Assembly (NCBI RefSeq): GCF_011516635.5
Contig: NZ_CP096255.1
Coordinates: 1,920,501 to 1,984,500, forward strand
DNA length: 64,000 nucleotides
Reading direction: 5' to 3'
Origin: Bradyrhizobium barranii subsp. apii
GTDB taxonomy: Bacteria > Pseudomonadota > Alphaproteobacteria > Rhizobiales > Xanthobacteraceae
The first letter of the stretch is position 1; each line of letters begins with the position of its first letter. The position numbers and the translations under genes were made by a program. Positions 56,947-64,000 of this stretch are shown piece by piece. A model generated the notes under the pieces. It was given only the letters and a program-made list of their open reading frames with translations, searched no databases and was not told the origin of the DNA.

Positions 56947-57139
56947 GCAAACTCAGGCACTTAGGTAGCCATCAGCCGCGTTCGTTGAATAATGGTTGAA
57001 TAAGACGCTGGTGAACAGCGGCGAACACTTGCGGAATTTGCTGCCGACATCAGCAGACTAGCGGCCTCAGCAGACTAGCCTCGTCGCGATGCCTCTCGCT
57101 GAGTGTCCGACCGAAAAATAAGTTGAGTGATATCAGCGA

Positions 57140-58034
57140 GTTCTGATTCCATCGGTGTTGCGAAGCATCAAAGGGATCGAGAATGTGGACTGATATCACC
57201 CGGGCACAGTTTGCCCGAGAGGAGCTGCGTTTGCCAAGCGACTTGACGGATGCGGAATGGGGCGTGCTGGAGAGGTTGCTTCCTGTGCGGGCCAAGCGCG
57301 GGCGGCGCCCGAAATGGAGCTATCGCGACATCGTCGAGGCAGTACTCTATCTGCTGCGCGGCGGATTGCCGTGGCGCATGCTGCCGCCCACTCTGTTTCC
57401 ACCAATGACCACGGTGCAGTACTATTTCTACCAATGGCGCGACAGCGGATTGTGGCAATCGATCAACCACGCACTCCTGATGCTGGCGCGCGAGGCGATC
57501 GGCCGGGAGGCCTCGCCGACGGCCGGCGTGATCGACAGCCAATCGGTCAAGACCACGGAAAGTGGCGGCCCTCGCGGCTACGACGCGGGAAAGAAGATCA
57601 AGGGTCGAAAGCGCCACATCGTCACCGACACCCAAGGGCTCCTGGTCGGAGCGATCGTTCACGCTGCCGACGTCCAGGATCGTGACGGCACGCCAGATGT
57701 CCTGTGCAGCGTTCGCTACCGCTTCCCCTGGCTGCGCCATATCTTCGCCGATGGCGGCTATGCCGGCGAAAAGCTCAAGGCGGTGCTGGAAAAGATCGGC
57801 CGGTGGACTGTCGAGATCATCAAGCGCTCCGATGCCGCACAGGGCTTCGAGGTGCTTCCGCGCCGCTGGGTGGTCGAACGAACCTTCGCCTGGCTCGGCC
57901 GCAACCGCAGATTGGCCAAGGACTTCGAGCGAACCATCGAAAGCGCAACTGCCTGGCTCTTCCTCGCCTCTGTCCAACTCATGACAAGGCGCATCGCAGC
58001 GATAAAAACAGCAATGCAATTTTGAGTCAGGCTC
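57140..58034 (+). mobile_element. IS5-family element (first type), ends approximate
   Basis: One transposase gene lies between weak inverted ends: GTTCTGATTCCATCGG on the left and, on the reverse strand of the right end, GAGCCTGACTCAAAATTG (core CTGA-Y-TC). A clear target duplication is not seen, so the borders may be off by a few bases. The length of about 0.9 kb is normal for IS5. Confidence 0.6.
57183..58025 (+). CDS. IS5-family transposase, single frame
   Basis: The product is 280 residues from ATG 57183. The N-terminal DUF4096-like part is LRLPSDLTDAEWGVLERLLP with YLLRGGLPWRMLP. The DDE residues are in ASPTAGVIDSQSVKTTESGG (Asp), LRHIFADGGYAGEKLKAVLE (Asp) and PRRWVVERTFAWLGRNRRLA (Glu, R-T-F-A-W). 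The gene is uninterrupted, unlike the two related elements further right, which need a frameshift. Confidence 0.92.
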   Translation: MWTDITRAQFAREELRLPSDLTDAEWGVLERLLPVRAKRGRRPKWSYRDIVEAVLYLLRGGLPWRMLPPTLFPPMTTVQYYFYQWRDSGLWQSINHALLMLAREAIGREASPTAGVIDSQSVKTTESGGPRGYDAGKKIKGRKRHIVTDTQGLLVGAIVHAADVQDRDGTPDVLCSVRYRFPWLRHIFADGGYAGEKLKAVLEKIGRWTVEIIKRSDAAQGFEVLPRRWVVERTFAWLGRNRRLAKDFERTIESATAWLFLASVQLMTRRIAAIKTAMQF

Positions 58035-58207
58035 TGAGGCTGAAGCATTCGCGAAAAAGTTCCTCGTGACACTTGGGTATCCAGAAATATTCAAACCGCC
58101 GCTGACGTGCGCTGTCGTACGCCAGCTCCCTCGGATGTTCGCATTGACCTTGCTCGTCGCACAATCAACGCTCGTCCTGTCGAGCTTTGTGCGAATAGGA
58201 GGGCCAC

Positions 58208-58474
58208 GTGAGATACAATCGACGAGAGAAAACTGGCGGAAAACAGTCACAAGTCAGTCTATCCCCTCTGAAAGCCGCAGAACTGAGCACGTTGCCATTC
58301 GCTCAGCGGCTCACCTGCACGATTGACGATGCATGCGAAGTGACCGGCCTGGGACGCACGAAGCTTTACGAGTTGATAGGTGCTGGGCGTATCGTCACGA
58401 TAACGATCGGACGTCGACGACTAATAGTGGTACGCTCACTTCTGGCGCTCCTTGAAACCAACATGTCGAACTAA
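58208..58474 (+). CDS. Excisionase-like helix-turn-helix protein
   Basis: The product is 88 residues from GTG 58208, with AGGAGGG seven bases upstream. The C-terminal half has the excisionase/MerR-like core: FAQRLTCTIDDACEVTGLGR, then TKLYELIGAGRIVTITIGRR and RLIVVRSLLALLE. This is the pattern of small DNA-binding proteins that direct phage or island excision. No integrase is in the window. Location 1.3 kb after tRNA-Glu supports an island context. Confidence 0.75.
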   Translation: MRYNRREKTGGKQSQVSLSPLKAAELSTLPFAQRLTCTIDDACEVTGLGRTKLYELIGAGRIVTITIGRRRLIVVRSLLALLETNMSN

Positions 58475-58733
58475 TCGATATGCGACTTAAAGGGAGCGAC
58501 CCACTTTCAACGCGCTTTTCCTCAGGCACTCATTTTGATGACACGACTCAGCCGGTCGAACTCGTCCGCTCACCACCGCATCATCGCGCTCCTGTCAGAA
58601 TTCGGCGGCATTGATATATCGGCCGCGTCTGCTGAGAGAGGCACACATCGGACCAGCATATAGAGCCACCTGATGGAGAGTTGCGCCTCAATGCGGCTGT
58701 GCTAGTACGCCCCTCTGAAACAAGGAGCTAAAA
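58475..58733. other. Intergenic, no gene seen
   Basis: No convincing frame is seen. CAAGGAGCTAAAA at its end is the ribosome site of the next gene. Confidence 0.4.
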
Positions 58734-58934
58734 GTGGCGAAGAAGGCAAAGAAGGCGGCTACGAAGAAGAAACCCGTGCGTCGCGAATACACAAAGGCTG
58801 ACGTGAAGGAGTTGCGCGCTCATTCGAAAGCGAAGACTCCGGTTGCAAAAATCGCGAAGCTCACAAAGCGCTCCGAAGGCTCACTCCGCCAAAAGGCGCT
58901 CAAGCTTGGAATTCGGCTTGGTCACCAGCGCTAG
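58734..58934 (+). CDS. Small basic, DNA-binding-like protein
   Basis: The product is 66 residues from GTG 58734, with AAGGAG before it. The N-terminus MAKKAKKAATKKKPVRREYT is a Lys-rich tail. The rest, ADVKELRAHSKAKTPVAKIA, then KLTKRSEGSLRQKALKLGIR, has the helix-turn-helix look of proteins that recognise short DNA. The tail is close to the 20-residue micro-protein at 50429. Known only as hypothetical to me. Confidence 0.7.
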   Translation: MAKKAKKAATKKKPVRREYTKADVKELRAHSKAKTPVAKIAKLTKRSEGSLRQKALKLGIRLGHQR

Positions 58935-58944
58935 GAGCGGCTTC

Positions 58945-59076
58945 ATGACGCTCTTCAGTCGAGTGTTCTCGACCAGAACGTTGTTGCAAATCATCTGCGT
59001 TCTCGTTGCAGTCGTCGCAATGAAGTTGTTGAGCGCTCATTATGATTTCAGCTGGGCAGCCGCAGTTGGCGGTTGA
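58945..59076 (+). CDS. Small single-span membrane protein
   Basis: The product is 43 residues from ATG 58945, with CTAGGAG nine bases upstream and 10 bases after the previous stop. One span (TLLQIICVLVAVVAMKLLSA) sits in the middle. The N-terminus is basic, the C-terminus short. Cotranscribed with the basic protein. Family unknown. Confidence 0.6.
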   Translation: MTLFSRVFSTRTLLQIICVLVAVVAMKLLSAHYDFSWAAAVGG

Positions 59077-59334
59077 CTAAAAGAACGCCCTGGAAGGTTG
59101 AGCAGAAGAGAAGCCCAGCTAGTGGTGAGCAATCAAGCGGCGTTCAACGTACGAAGTATTGGCGCCTTCAGAGCCGCAGGGGGAACTGCAAATAAGCGCC
59201 GAACTTTGACCTCCAGCGGCTTCCAACATTGACCTCCACACGTAATGAACGTTCCGTAGATGGTTCAACGAATTCGGCGGTGTCGGCCGGGGGGCAAACC
59301 GTGCGCCGAACAACATGCTATTGGCCGTCTCTAA
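59077..59334. other. Intergenic, no gene seen
   Basis: This region between the small membrane protein and the IS copy A carries TTTGACCTCCAGC and ATTGACCTCCACA in tandem at about 59206 and 59227, short repeats of unknown meaning. No gene seen. Confidence 0.35.
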
Positions 59335-60270
59335 GTGTCTGTTCCAAAACATGTTGAGTCGAATGAATCGGTTGTGATTCAAGGTGAGCGGCCTGATTCG
59401 ATGGGGACGCGCCGCCAATGTGGACTACCGAGAACCGTGCACGCTACGACCGCAGCCGCCTGCGCTATCCGAGCGACTTGACCGACGAGGAGTGGGCGCT
59501 GATCGCGCCTCGCATCCCGCCGGCCAAGCGCGGCGGCAACAAGCGTACGGTGGACCTGCGCGAGATTGCCAACGGGCTGATGTACATCCTGAGCACAGGT
59601 TGCCAGTGGCGCGCGATCCCCAAGGACCTGCCGCCGCGCTCGACGCTGTATGGCTACTTCGATCTGTGGAGCTGGAACGGCACGCTCGATAAAATTCATC
59701 ACGCCCTCTATGTCGAATGTCGCGAAAGGGCCGAGCGCGAGGCTTCTCCCACCGCCGCCATCATCGATAGCCAGAGCGTGAAAAGCGCTGAAAAAGGGGG
59801 CCTCATGATCTCCATGGCTACGACGCGGGCAAGAAGATCAAGGGCAAGAAGCGGCACATTCTCGTCGACACGCAAGGCCTCTTGATGCACGCCATCGTGC
59901 ATGCGGCGGACATCCAGGATCGCGACGGCGGCGTGCTCCTGATGGCAACGTTGTTCGGCCTCTATCCCTTTCTTCTGAAGCTCTACGCCGACGGCGGATA
60001 TCAAGGGCCACATTTCCAGAAGGGGCTGCGTAGCGCTCTGAAGCGCGTGAACCTCGAAATCGTCAAACGCTCCGATCAGGCTCACCGTTTCGTCGTCTTG
60101 CCCAAACGCTGGATCGTCGAGCGTACCTTTGCCTGGCTCGGGCGATGCCGAAGACTGTCCAAAGATTGGGAATGCTTCAATCACAGGGCGCTCGCCTTTC
60201 TCAAGCTGGCCTCCATCCGACTCATGCTGCGAAAGCTATGCAATCCAAGGTAATCTTTCCGGACAGACTC
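59335..60270 (+). mobile_element. IS5-family element copy A (936 bp, TNA target)
   Basis: The left end GTGTCTGTTCC mirrors the right end GGACAGACTC (reverse complement GAGTCTGTCC). TAA at 59332-59334 and TAA at 60271-60273 are the target duplication typical of the IS1031-like group. It appears identical to copy B at 62076-63011 (offset 2741 throughout). Confidence 0.88.
59418..60253 (+). CDS. IS5-family transposase of copy A, made by -1 frameshift
   Basis: Two overlapping frames, 59418-59885 and 59882-60253, join at GAAAAAGGGGG (59790-59800). Stepping back one base after GAA AAA gives the continuous reading KRGPHDLHGYDAGKKIKGKK and on to RHILVDTQGLLMHAIVHAAD. The fused product is 278 residues. 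The DDE residues lie in both parts: AAIIDSQSVKSAEK (Asp, first frame), LKLYADGGYQGPHF (Asp) and PKRWIVERTFAWLG (Glu, second frame). The A5-G5 run is a plausible slippery site. Both copies keep it, which argues for function rather than decay. Confidence 0.8.
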
Positions 60271-61382
60271 TAAGCCTGAACCGGCCTGAAAACGCACATC
60301 AGAGCACGCTCGATGAGGCTTTGGTCGTGCCTGAAATCCACGCCCCACGAAATCGCCCTTGCGATAGCCTCGTTTGATTGAGCCGGAGGCCCATATTTCT
60401 TCAGGCCCAGGAACGCCGTCAGGGCAGCTCGGTAGAGAGGTGCGGTGAAATTGTAGAGCGTCTGGCCCGAGGATTGGACGACAAGACGGTCCAAGGCAAC
60501 GGGATTTCCGTGCAGGAAATCGTTGCGGGCTCGGAGCAGCTCGCCATAAATCCAGCAGGGCAGGGAGTTGGGCGCCGTCTTATTCTTCCCGGCATAGGCA
60601 TCGTATGACCGCTTCGTGAGGTCTTGGTCTCGCCACTCCAGATCGTGAAGGAGCCGGTAGATATTGCGGTAGCCAACCTCTCCGTTTTGTCCCGGATGCG
60701 CCAGGGTCTCGAAGGCGCTAATCCAAAGCCCAACAGATCTACCCAGAGCGTAGTGGGTCATGTCCGGCCCTGATGGGAGCTGTGATGCGGCGTAGGCCAT
60801 ATTCAGCGACCTGAACAAGGCTATCGAGCGCCATGCGTTCTGATGGGTCTTAAACCTGCGGTCCCATGATCCTAACAGCGCGGGGAGCAGCGTGTTGTCG
60901 GCATCGCCGAGGCTGAGCTGGGCGTGAGGTACGTTGGCGTCCTGATGGCCGTGAAAATTCTTAGCGACGTTTGAATCCCTGAACGCTGGGGAGCTGCCTA
61001 CTATTCCGGCGTAGTTGGTGCTCGTAATCCACGGGTGGAAGTCGAACCAGGACGAAAACTGGAAGGGGCGGGTATGGGGATAGACCAACCGCAGTGCCCG
61101 GGCCTTGCACACGCACGAGAGGGCAACCGCATCCCGAAACCCCGACGCCTGCTCGATGCCAATCAAGTCGGGTTCGCCTTCGCGGACGAAAAGTACTGCG
61201 GGTGCAACCTGATGGCCAAATTCATCGTGAAAACGTCTGATGAATGTATCGAACTCGGTGTGAGCGCGGCGAATCTCGATCGCACGGACATCATTGCAGG
61301 AGACTAGCGCGTAGTGGCTGCTCTCAAACGGTTCAGTGACTGAGATGTTCGGCAGAATGTAGCCGGGAGCCCAATTGCTCAT
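60270..61382 (-). CDS. Unknown protein with C-terminal HEPN-like RX4H motif
   Basis: This 370-residue protein starts at ATG 61382, six bases after the preceding gene. The C-terminal third is helical and includes SVGLWISAFETLAHPGQNGE and LPCWIYGELLRARNDFLHGN, where R-N-D-F-L-H is an RX4H motif with the polar residue after Arg that marks HEPN ribonucleases. The N-terminal two thirds are not recognised. The TAG stop uses the last base of IS copy A together with TA of the target site. Because the left flank of that site also ends in C, the stop was the same before insertion. Together with the upstream gene it looks like a two-gene unit. Confidence 0.65.
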   Translation of the reverse strand: MSNWAPGYILPNISVTEPFESSHYALVSCNDVRAIEIRRAHTEFDTFIRRFHDEFGHQVAPAVLFVREGEPDLIGIEQASGFRDAVALSCVCKARALRLVYPHTRPFQFSSWFDFHPWITSTNYAGIVGSSPAFRDSNVAKNFHGHQDANVPHAQLSLGDADNTLLPALLGSWDRRFKTHQNAWRSIALFRSLNMAYAASQLPSGPDMTHYALGRSVGLWISAFETLAHPGQNGEVGYRNIYRLLHDLEWRDQDLTKRSYDAYAGKNKTAPNSLPCWIYGELLRARNDFLHGNPVALDRLVVQSSGQTLYNFTAPLYRAALTAFLGLKKYGPPAQSNEAIARAISWGVDFRHDQSLIERALMCVFRPVQA

Positions 61383-62075
61383 GGTAACCTACTGGTCGCA
61401 ATCCGGTAGCTTGATATCGAGAAAGAAATTCGCTGCCTCGCGGCGGTCCAACTTCTGCAATCCGCCCTGGGCGTCGATGAATTGCCAGTACAGCGTGCCT
61501 CGGACCAAATCGATGCGGGCGTATCCCGGCATTTCGGCGACCATACCACGCTTCTTTGGCACCTCGTGCTTTGCAAGATTCATGCGAAGTGCTTCGATGA
61601 AGCTGAACCAGCCGTCCATCTTCTCGTAGTAGGCTTTCACGGCGTCGATAAACGCTGGGTCAGTGATTCGAGAGACATGTTCGGAGTAGAACGACGCTCC
61701 TGAGAAGATATGATTCTCCTTGGCATTCGCGTCAGCGATGGTCTTTTCCAGAAATGCCTTCTGCTTGCGGGGGAGGGTTTTGGCGTATTGGTCGGCGAGT
61801 TGAAGAAGCTGGGTCGCGCGTTGCCGCCAAGTCCGCAGGAATTCGTTCAGCGAGAAAAGCCACATCTGGCTGACGCCGTTGAGCGCCATCATGACACCGG
61901 CGTAGGGCTCCTCAGCAAAGATTATTCGTGCGGTATGCAGTTCGAGGGGCCGGATAATGCCTATCTCAACCGCGGCAATATGCTGGGCCTGCATCCCAAG
62001 CCAGGTGTCATCGCACAGGGGAATCTTCATAAACCACGCGAGGATATTGAAGTCCTTCGGAACGTCGGTCTCTGA

Positions 62076-63011
62076 GTGTCTGTTCCAAAACATGTTGAGT
62101 CGAATGAATCGGTTGTGATTCAAGGTGAGCGGCCTGATTCGATGGGGACGCGCCGCCAATGTGGACTACCGAGAACCGTGCACGCTACGACCGCAGCCGC
62201 CTGCGCTATCCGAGCGACTTGACCGACGAGGAGTGGGCGCTGATCGCGCCTCGCATCCCGCCGGCCAAGCGCGGCGGCAACAAGCGTACGGTGGACCTGC
62301 GCGAGATTGCCAACGGGCTGATGTACATCCTGAGCACAGGTTGCCAGTGGCGCGCGATCCCCAAGGACCTGCCGCCGCGCTCGACGCTGTATGGCTACTT
62401 CGATCTGTGGAGCTGGAACGGCACGCTCGATAAAATTCATCACGCCCTCTATGTCGAATGTCGCGAAAGGGCCGAGCGCGAGGCTTCTCCCACCGCCGCC
62501 ATCATCGATAGCCAGAGCGTGAAAAGCGCTGAAAAAGGGGGCCTCATGATCTCCATGGCTACGACGCGGGCAAGAAGATCAAGGGCAAGAAGCGGCACAT
62601 TCTCGTCGACACGCAAGGCCTCTTGATGCACGCCATCGTGCATGCGGCGGACATCCAGGATCGCGACGGCGGCGTGCTCCTGATGGCAACGTTGTTCGGC
62701 CTCTATCCCTTTCTTCTGAAGCTCTACGCCGACGGCGGATATCAAGGGCCACATTTCCAGAAGGGGCTGCGTAGCGCTCTGAAGCGCGTGAACCTCGAAA
62801 TCGTCAAACGCTCCGATCAGGCTCACCGTTTCGTCGTCTTGCCCAAACGCTGGATCGTCGAGCGTACCTTTGCCTGGCTCGGGCGATGCCGAAGACTGTC
62901 CAAAGATTGGGAATGCTTCAATCACAGGGCGCTCGCCTTTCTCAAGCTGGCCTCCATCCGACTCATGCTGCGAAAGCTATGCAATCCAAGGTAATCTTTC
63001 CGGACAGACTC
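62076..63011 (+). mobile_element. IS5-family element copy B (936 bp, TNA target)
   Basis: It has the same length, ends and content as copy A. The target duplication here is TGA (62073-62075 and 63012-63014), different from copy A, so it inserted on its own. It sits after codon 7 of the unknown gene at 61389-63032. Confidence 0.88.
62159..62994 (+). CDS. IS5-family transposase of copy B, made by -1 frameshift
   Basis: It is residue for residue the same as copy A in both frames (62159-62626 and 62623-62994), with the slip run GAAAAAGGGGG at 62531-62541. The repaired product is 278 residues with a complete DDE triad. The identity of the two copies shows recent movement. Confidence 0.8.
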
Positions 63012-63257
63012 TGAAAACTCGTCGTCGATCATAGGCGTCCCAGTGATTGAGAGGCTTGTCGATATCACCTTTTCCGGGTGTTCTACAGAGGCTGTCTACC
63101 TGCTGAGCGACGAAATGAGCGAACTCGAGGTTGATCTGGCGATCGGGTAGTTCCCCAAAAAAGCTACGAGCGGCTTTGGTAGCATGACGCGCCCTTGCCG
63201 CCGGCCGATATCCTCCGCGGACCTAGGTTGAGCCACAGCGACCTGTCGCTGATGAAA

Positions 63258-63470
63258 CTACCGGGTCTTCTTGAGCAACTGATCGAGACTTTCGAGTCCT
63301 TTCTTCTTGAGTACAGTGCCTAGCTTCGTATCGGCACGATAGCCCTTCGCGACCTTGTCGCCATACTCATCGCGCAAAGTCCCGACGAGCGTATCGGAGC
63401 GCTTCTTACGGATCTCGCCGTTCTGGTCGCGCATGCGACCATCGAGTCCGCGCGGGTAATGCTTCGTCAT
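63258..63470 (-). CDS. Small basic hypothetical protein
   Basis: The product is 70 residues from ATG 63470, with AAAGGA seven bases before it. The sequence has MTKHYPRGLDGRMRDQNGEI, then RKKRSDTLVGTLRDEYGDKV and TKLGTVLKKKGLESLDQLLK. It is helical and charged, of a kind found in mobile regions of rhizobia. It lies 35 bases after the DUF6527 gene on the same strand and probably ends that operon. Confidence 0.65.
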   Translation of the reverse strand: MTKHYPRGLDGRMRDQNGEIRKKRSDTLVGTLRDEYGDKVAKGYRADTKLGTVLKKKGLESLDQLLKKTR

Positions 63471-63505
63471 TTAAGGGTCCTTTCGAGTTGAGGCTGCAGC
63501 AATAC

Positions 63506-63850
63506 TCAAACCCAACGTACTTTGCCCTTCTGAAGCCAGAAGTGAGCTTCGCAGTCTCTCTTCAACCAGACTGACGGGTGAAGACTGGCAAGCCCATCCG
63601 GCGTCTCTGTCAACGTCCAGCAAGGCTGGGCGTCCGGCAACAAGTTCATCTCCAACACTTTGCCGCACCCGCAGGGGCACAGCATCGCGGCCGTCCAGGC
63701 ATAGCCATCCTCACCGGCCACGTAGAGCCGTTCGGTGCGAAGCTTATCGGGAATGTCGACGACGCGCACCGTTCGGAACGTTGGCGTTCGAAAGCCCAGC
63801 CGCGTCAGAAGACACAGCCAGAGCTCAACAATCTGATGCCAAAGCGTCAT
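63506..63850 (-). CDS. DUF6527 (BubE-like) family protein
   Basis: The product is 114 residues from ATG 63850, overlapping the upstream stop (ATGA). The core reads AAMLCPCGCGKVLEMNLLPD with a C-x-C-G-C-G knuckle, then QPCWTLTETPDGLASLHPSV, then WLKRDCEAHFWLQKGKVRWV. These are the conserved P-S-V/I, C-x-x-H-F and final strand of DUF6527. To my recollection this family (also called BubE) is encoded beside E1-, E2- and ubiquitin-like genes in bacterial conjugation operons, where a peptidase-like role has been proposed. The family assignment from these motifs is fairly safe. The pathway assignment depends on genes beyond the window. Confidence 0.7.
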   Translation of the reverse strand: MTLWHQIVELWLCLLTRLGFRTPTFRTVRVVDIPDKLRTERLYVAGEDGYAWTAAMLCPCGCGKVLEMNLLPDAQPCWTLTETPDGLASLHPSVWLKRDCEAHFWLQKGKVRWV

Positions 63851-64000
63851 AGGCTGAGCTCCGGCAATCCAAGCAGCGGCCCGGCGTCGCCGCGGCCCAC
63901 GAGCTTCGCCATGACCGGACAAGGCGCGCCTTCGGCCACACTCTCAATCTCATTCTCGGCGAGATTGATGCGCGTGATCGCGTAGGCGGCGTTCGGCTGG
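63847..64000 (-). CDS. C-terminal end of an unknown gene, upstream and overlapping DUF6527 (cut by window edge)
   Basis: The last 50 codons read AAYAITRINLAENEIESVAE, then GAPCPVMAKLVGRGDAGPLL and end in GLPELSL. The TGA at 63849-63847 overlaps the ATG of the DUF6527 gene, so they are translationally coupled. If the operon is of the ubiquitin-like type, this would be an E1/ThiF- or E2-like protein. The visible tail alone, with one Cys in APCPV, does not prove it. Confidence 0.55.
   Translation of the reverse strand, partial: QPNAAYAITRINLAENEIESVAEGAPCPVMAKLVGRGDAGPLLGLPELSL

Larger units (their letters stand above)
61389..63032 (-). pseudogene. Unknown protein, 5' end split off by IS copy B
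   Basis: The main part (62072 down to 61389) encodes 227 residues beginning ETDVPKDFNILAWFMKIPLC. Across IS copy B, at 63032-63012, ATG starts MIDDEFS. Removing the IS and one TGA target copy joins the two in frame to a 234-residue protein. Within it are AEEPYAGVMMALNGVSQMWL and FSLNEFLRTWRQRATQLLQL, both helical, and a C-terminal strand MPGYARIDLVRGTLYWQFID. I do not recognise the family. An internal ATG at 62030 could still give a shortened product. The next gene starts six bases after the stop, so this insertion probably also affects it. Confidence 0.65.

Noticed and set aside
59335..63011. Composite transposon formed by the two IS5 copies
   Set aside because: Each copy has its own matching TNA duplication (TAA and TGA), and copy B lies inside a gene whose two halves still join, so the central genes did not travel between the copies.
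63012..63219. Open minus-strand frame reading SFFGELPDRQINLEFAHFVA, then QQVDSLCRTPGKGDIDKPLN
   Set aside because: It looks protein-like but has no start codon, begins right after an in-frame TAG and overlaps the start of the split gene in another frame. It may be a gene remnant, but I cannot support it as a gene.

Overview
The window looks like chromosome of a GC-rich alphaproteobacterium, most probably Bradyrhizobium or a close Nitrobacteraceae relative. The housekeeping proteins (RpoD, RpoH, DnaG without zinc ligands, GreA, CarA/CarB, TrxB) have the alphaproteobacterial form. Many small lineage-type hypothetical proteins and GC-rich palindromic intergenic repeats also fit that group. This assignment rests on protein resemblance only.

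Layout. 1-3200 is an accessory edge: the tail of a TIR-like protein, a DUF5677 protein, a frameshifted long gene and a broken duplicate of the tail of a transporter gene. 3.3-12.9 kb carries a DUF4126 protein, an AEC transporter, a ParA ATPase, an IS256-type element inserted in a tiny DUF1127-like gene, a DapA-family aldolase with a hairpin-rich leader, and lysR-trxB divergent from an Lrp-family regulator. 13-23 kb is core: greA, carB, an MFS exporter with a divergent ArsR-type regulator, an odd tRNA-Cys-like gene, a methyltransferase, dps, a cupin and carA. 22.7-39.8 kb is metabolic and regulatory: hydrolases, an acyl-CoA synthetase next to a MarR regulator, a hybrid histidine kinase, an arsR-SRPBCC-SRPBCC operon, LysE exporters and N-formylglutamate amidohydrolase. 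It holds two more frameshifted genes. 40-56.9 kb is core again: dnaG, rpoD, OmpA-like, a lytic transglycosylase, an SDR, a diguanylate cyclase, an amidase, rpoH, an RluD-type pseudouridine synthase and tRNA-Glu.

From tRNA-Glu (56872-56946) to the right edge the sequence is accessory: one IS5-type element, an excisionase-like gene, small Lys-rich and membrane proteins, and two identical 936-bp IS5-type elements in direct orientation. Each of these two has its own TNA target duplication. They flank a two-gene unit: an unknown protein, whose 5' end is cut by one IS, and a protein with a HEPN-like RX4H motif. The right edge enters an operon encoding a DUF6527 (BubE-like) protein that overlaps an upstream gene running out of the window. 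This family is, to my recollection, associated with bacterial ubiquitin-like conjugation operons, and it is the best lead for an unusual system.

Regulation is readable in several places. Perfect palindromes sit at promoters beside the ArsR-type, MarR-type and Lrp-type regulators, and clear hairpin-plus-T terminators follow parA, lysR, the MFS gene, rpoD, rpoH and a 20-residue lysine-rich micro-ORF.
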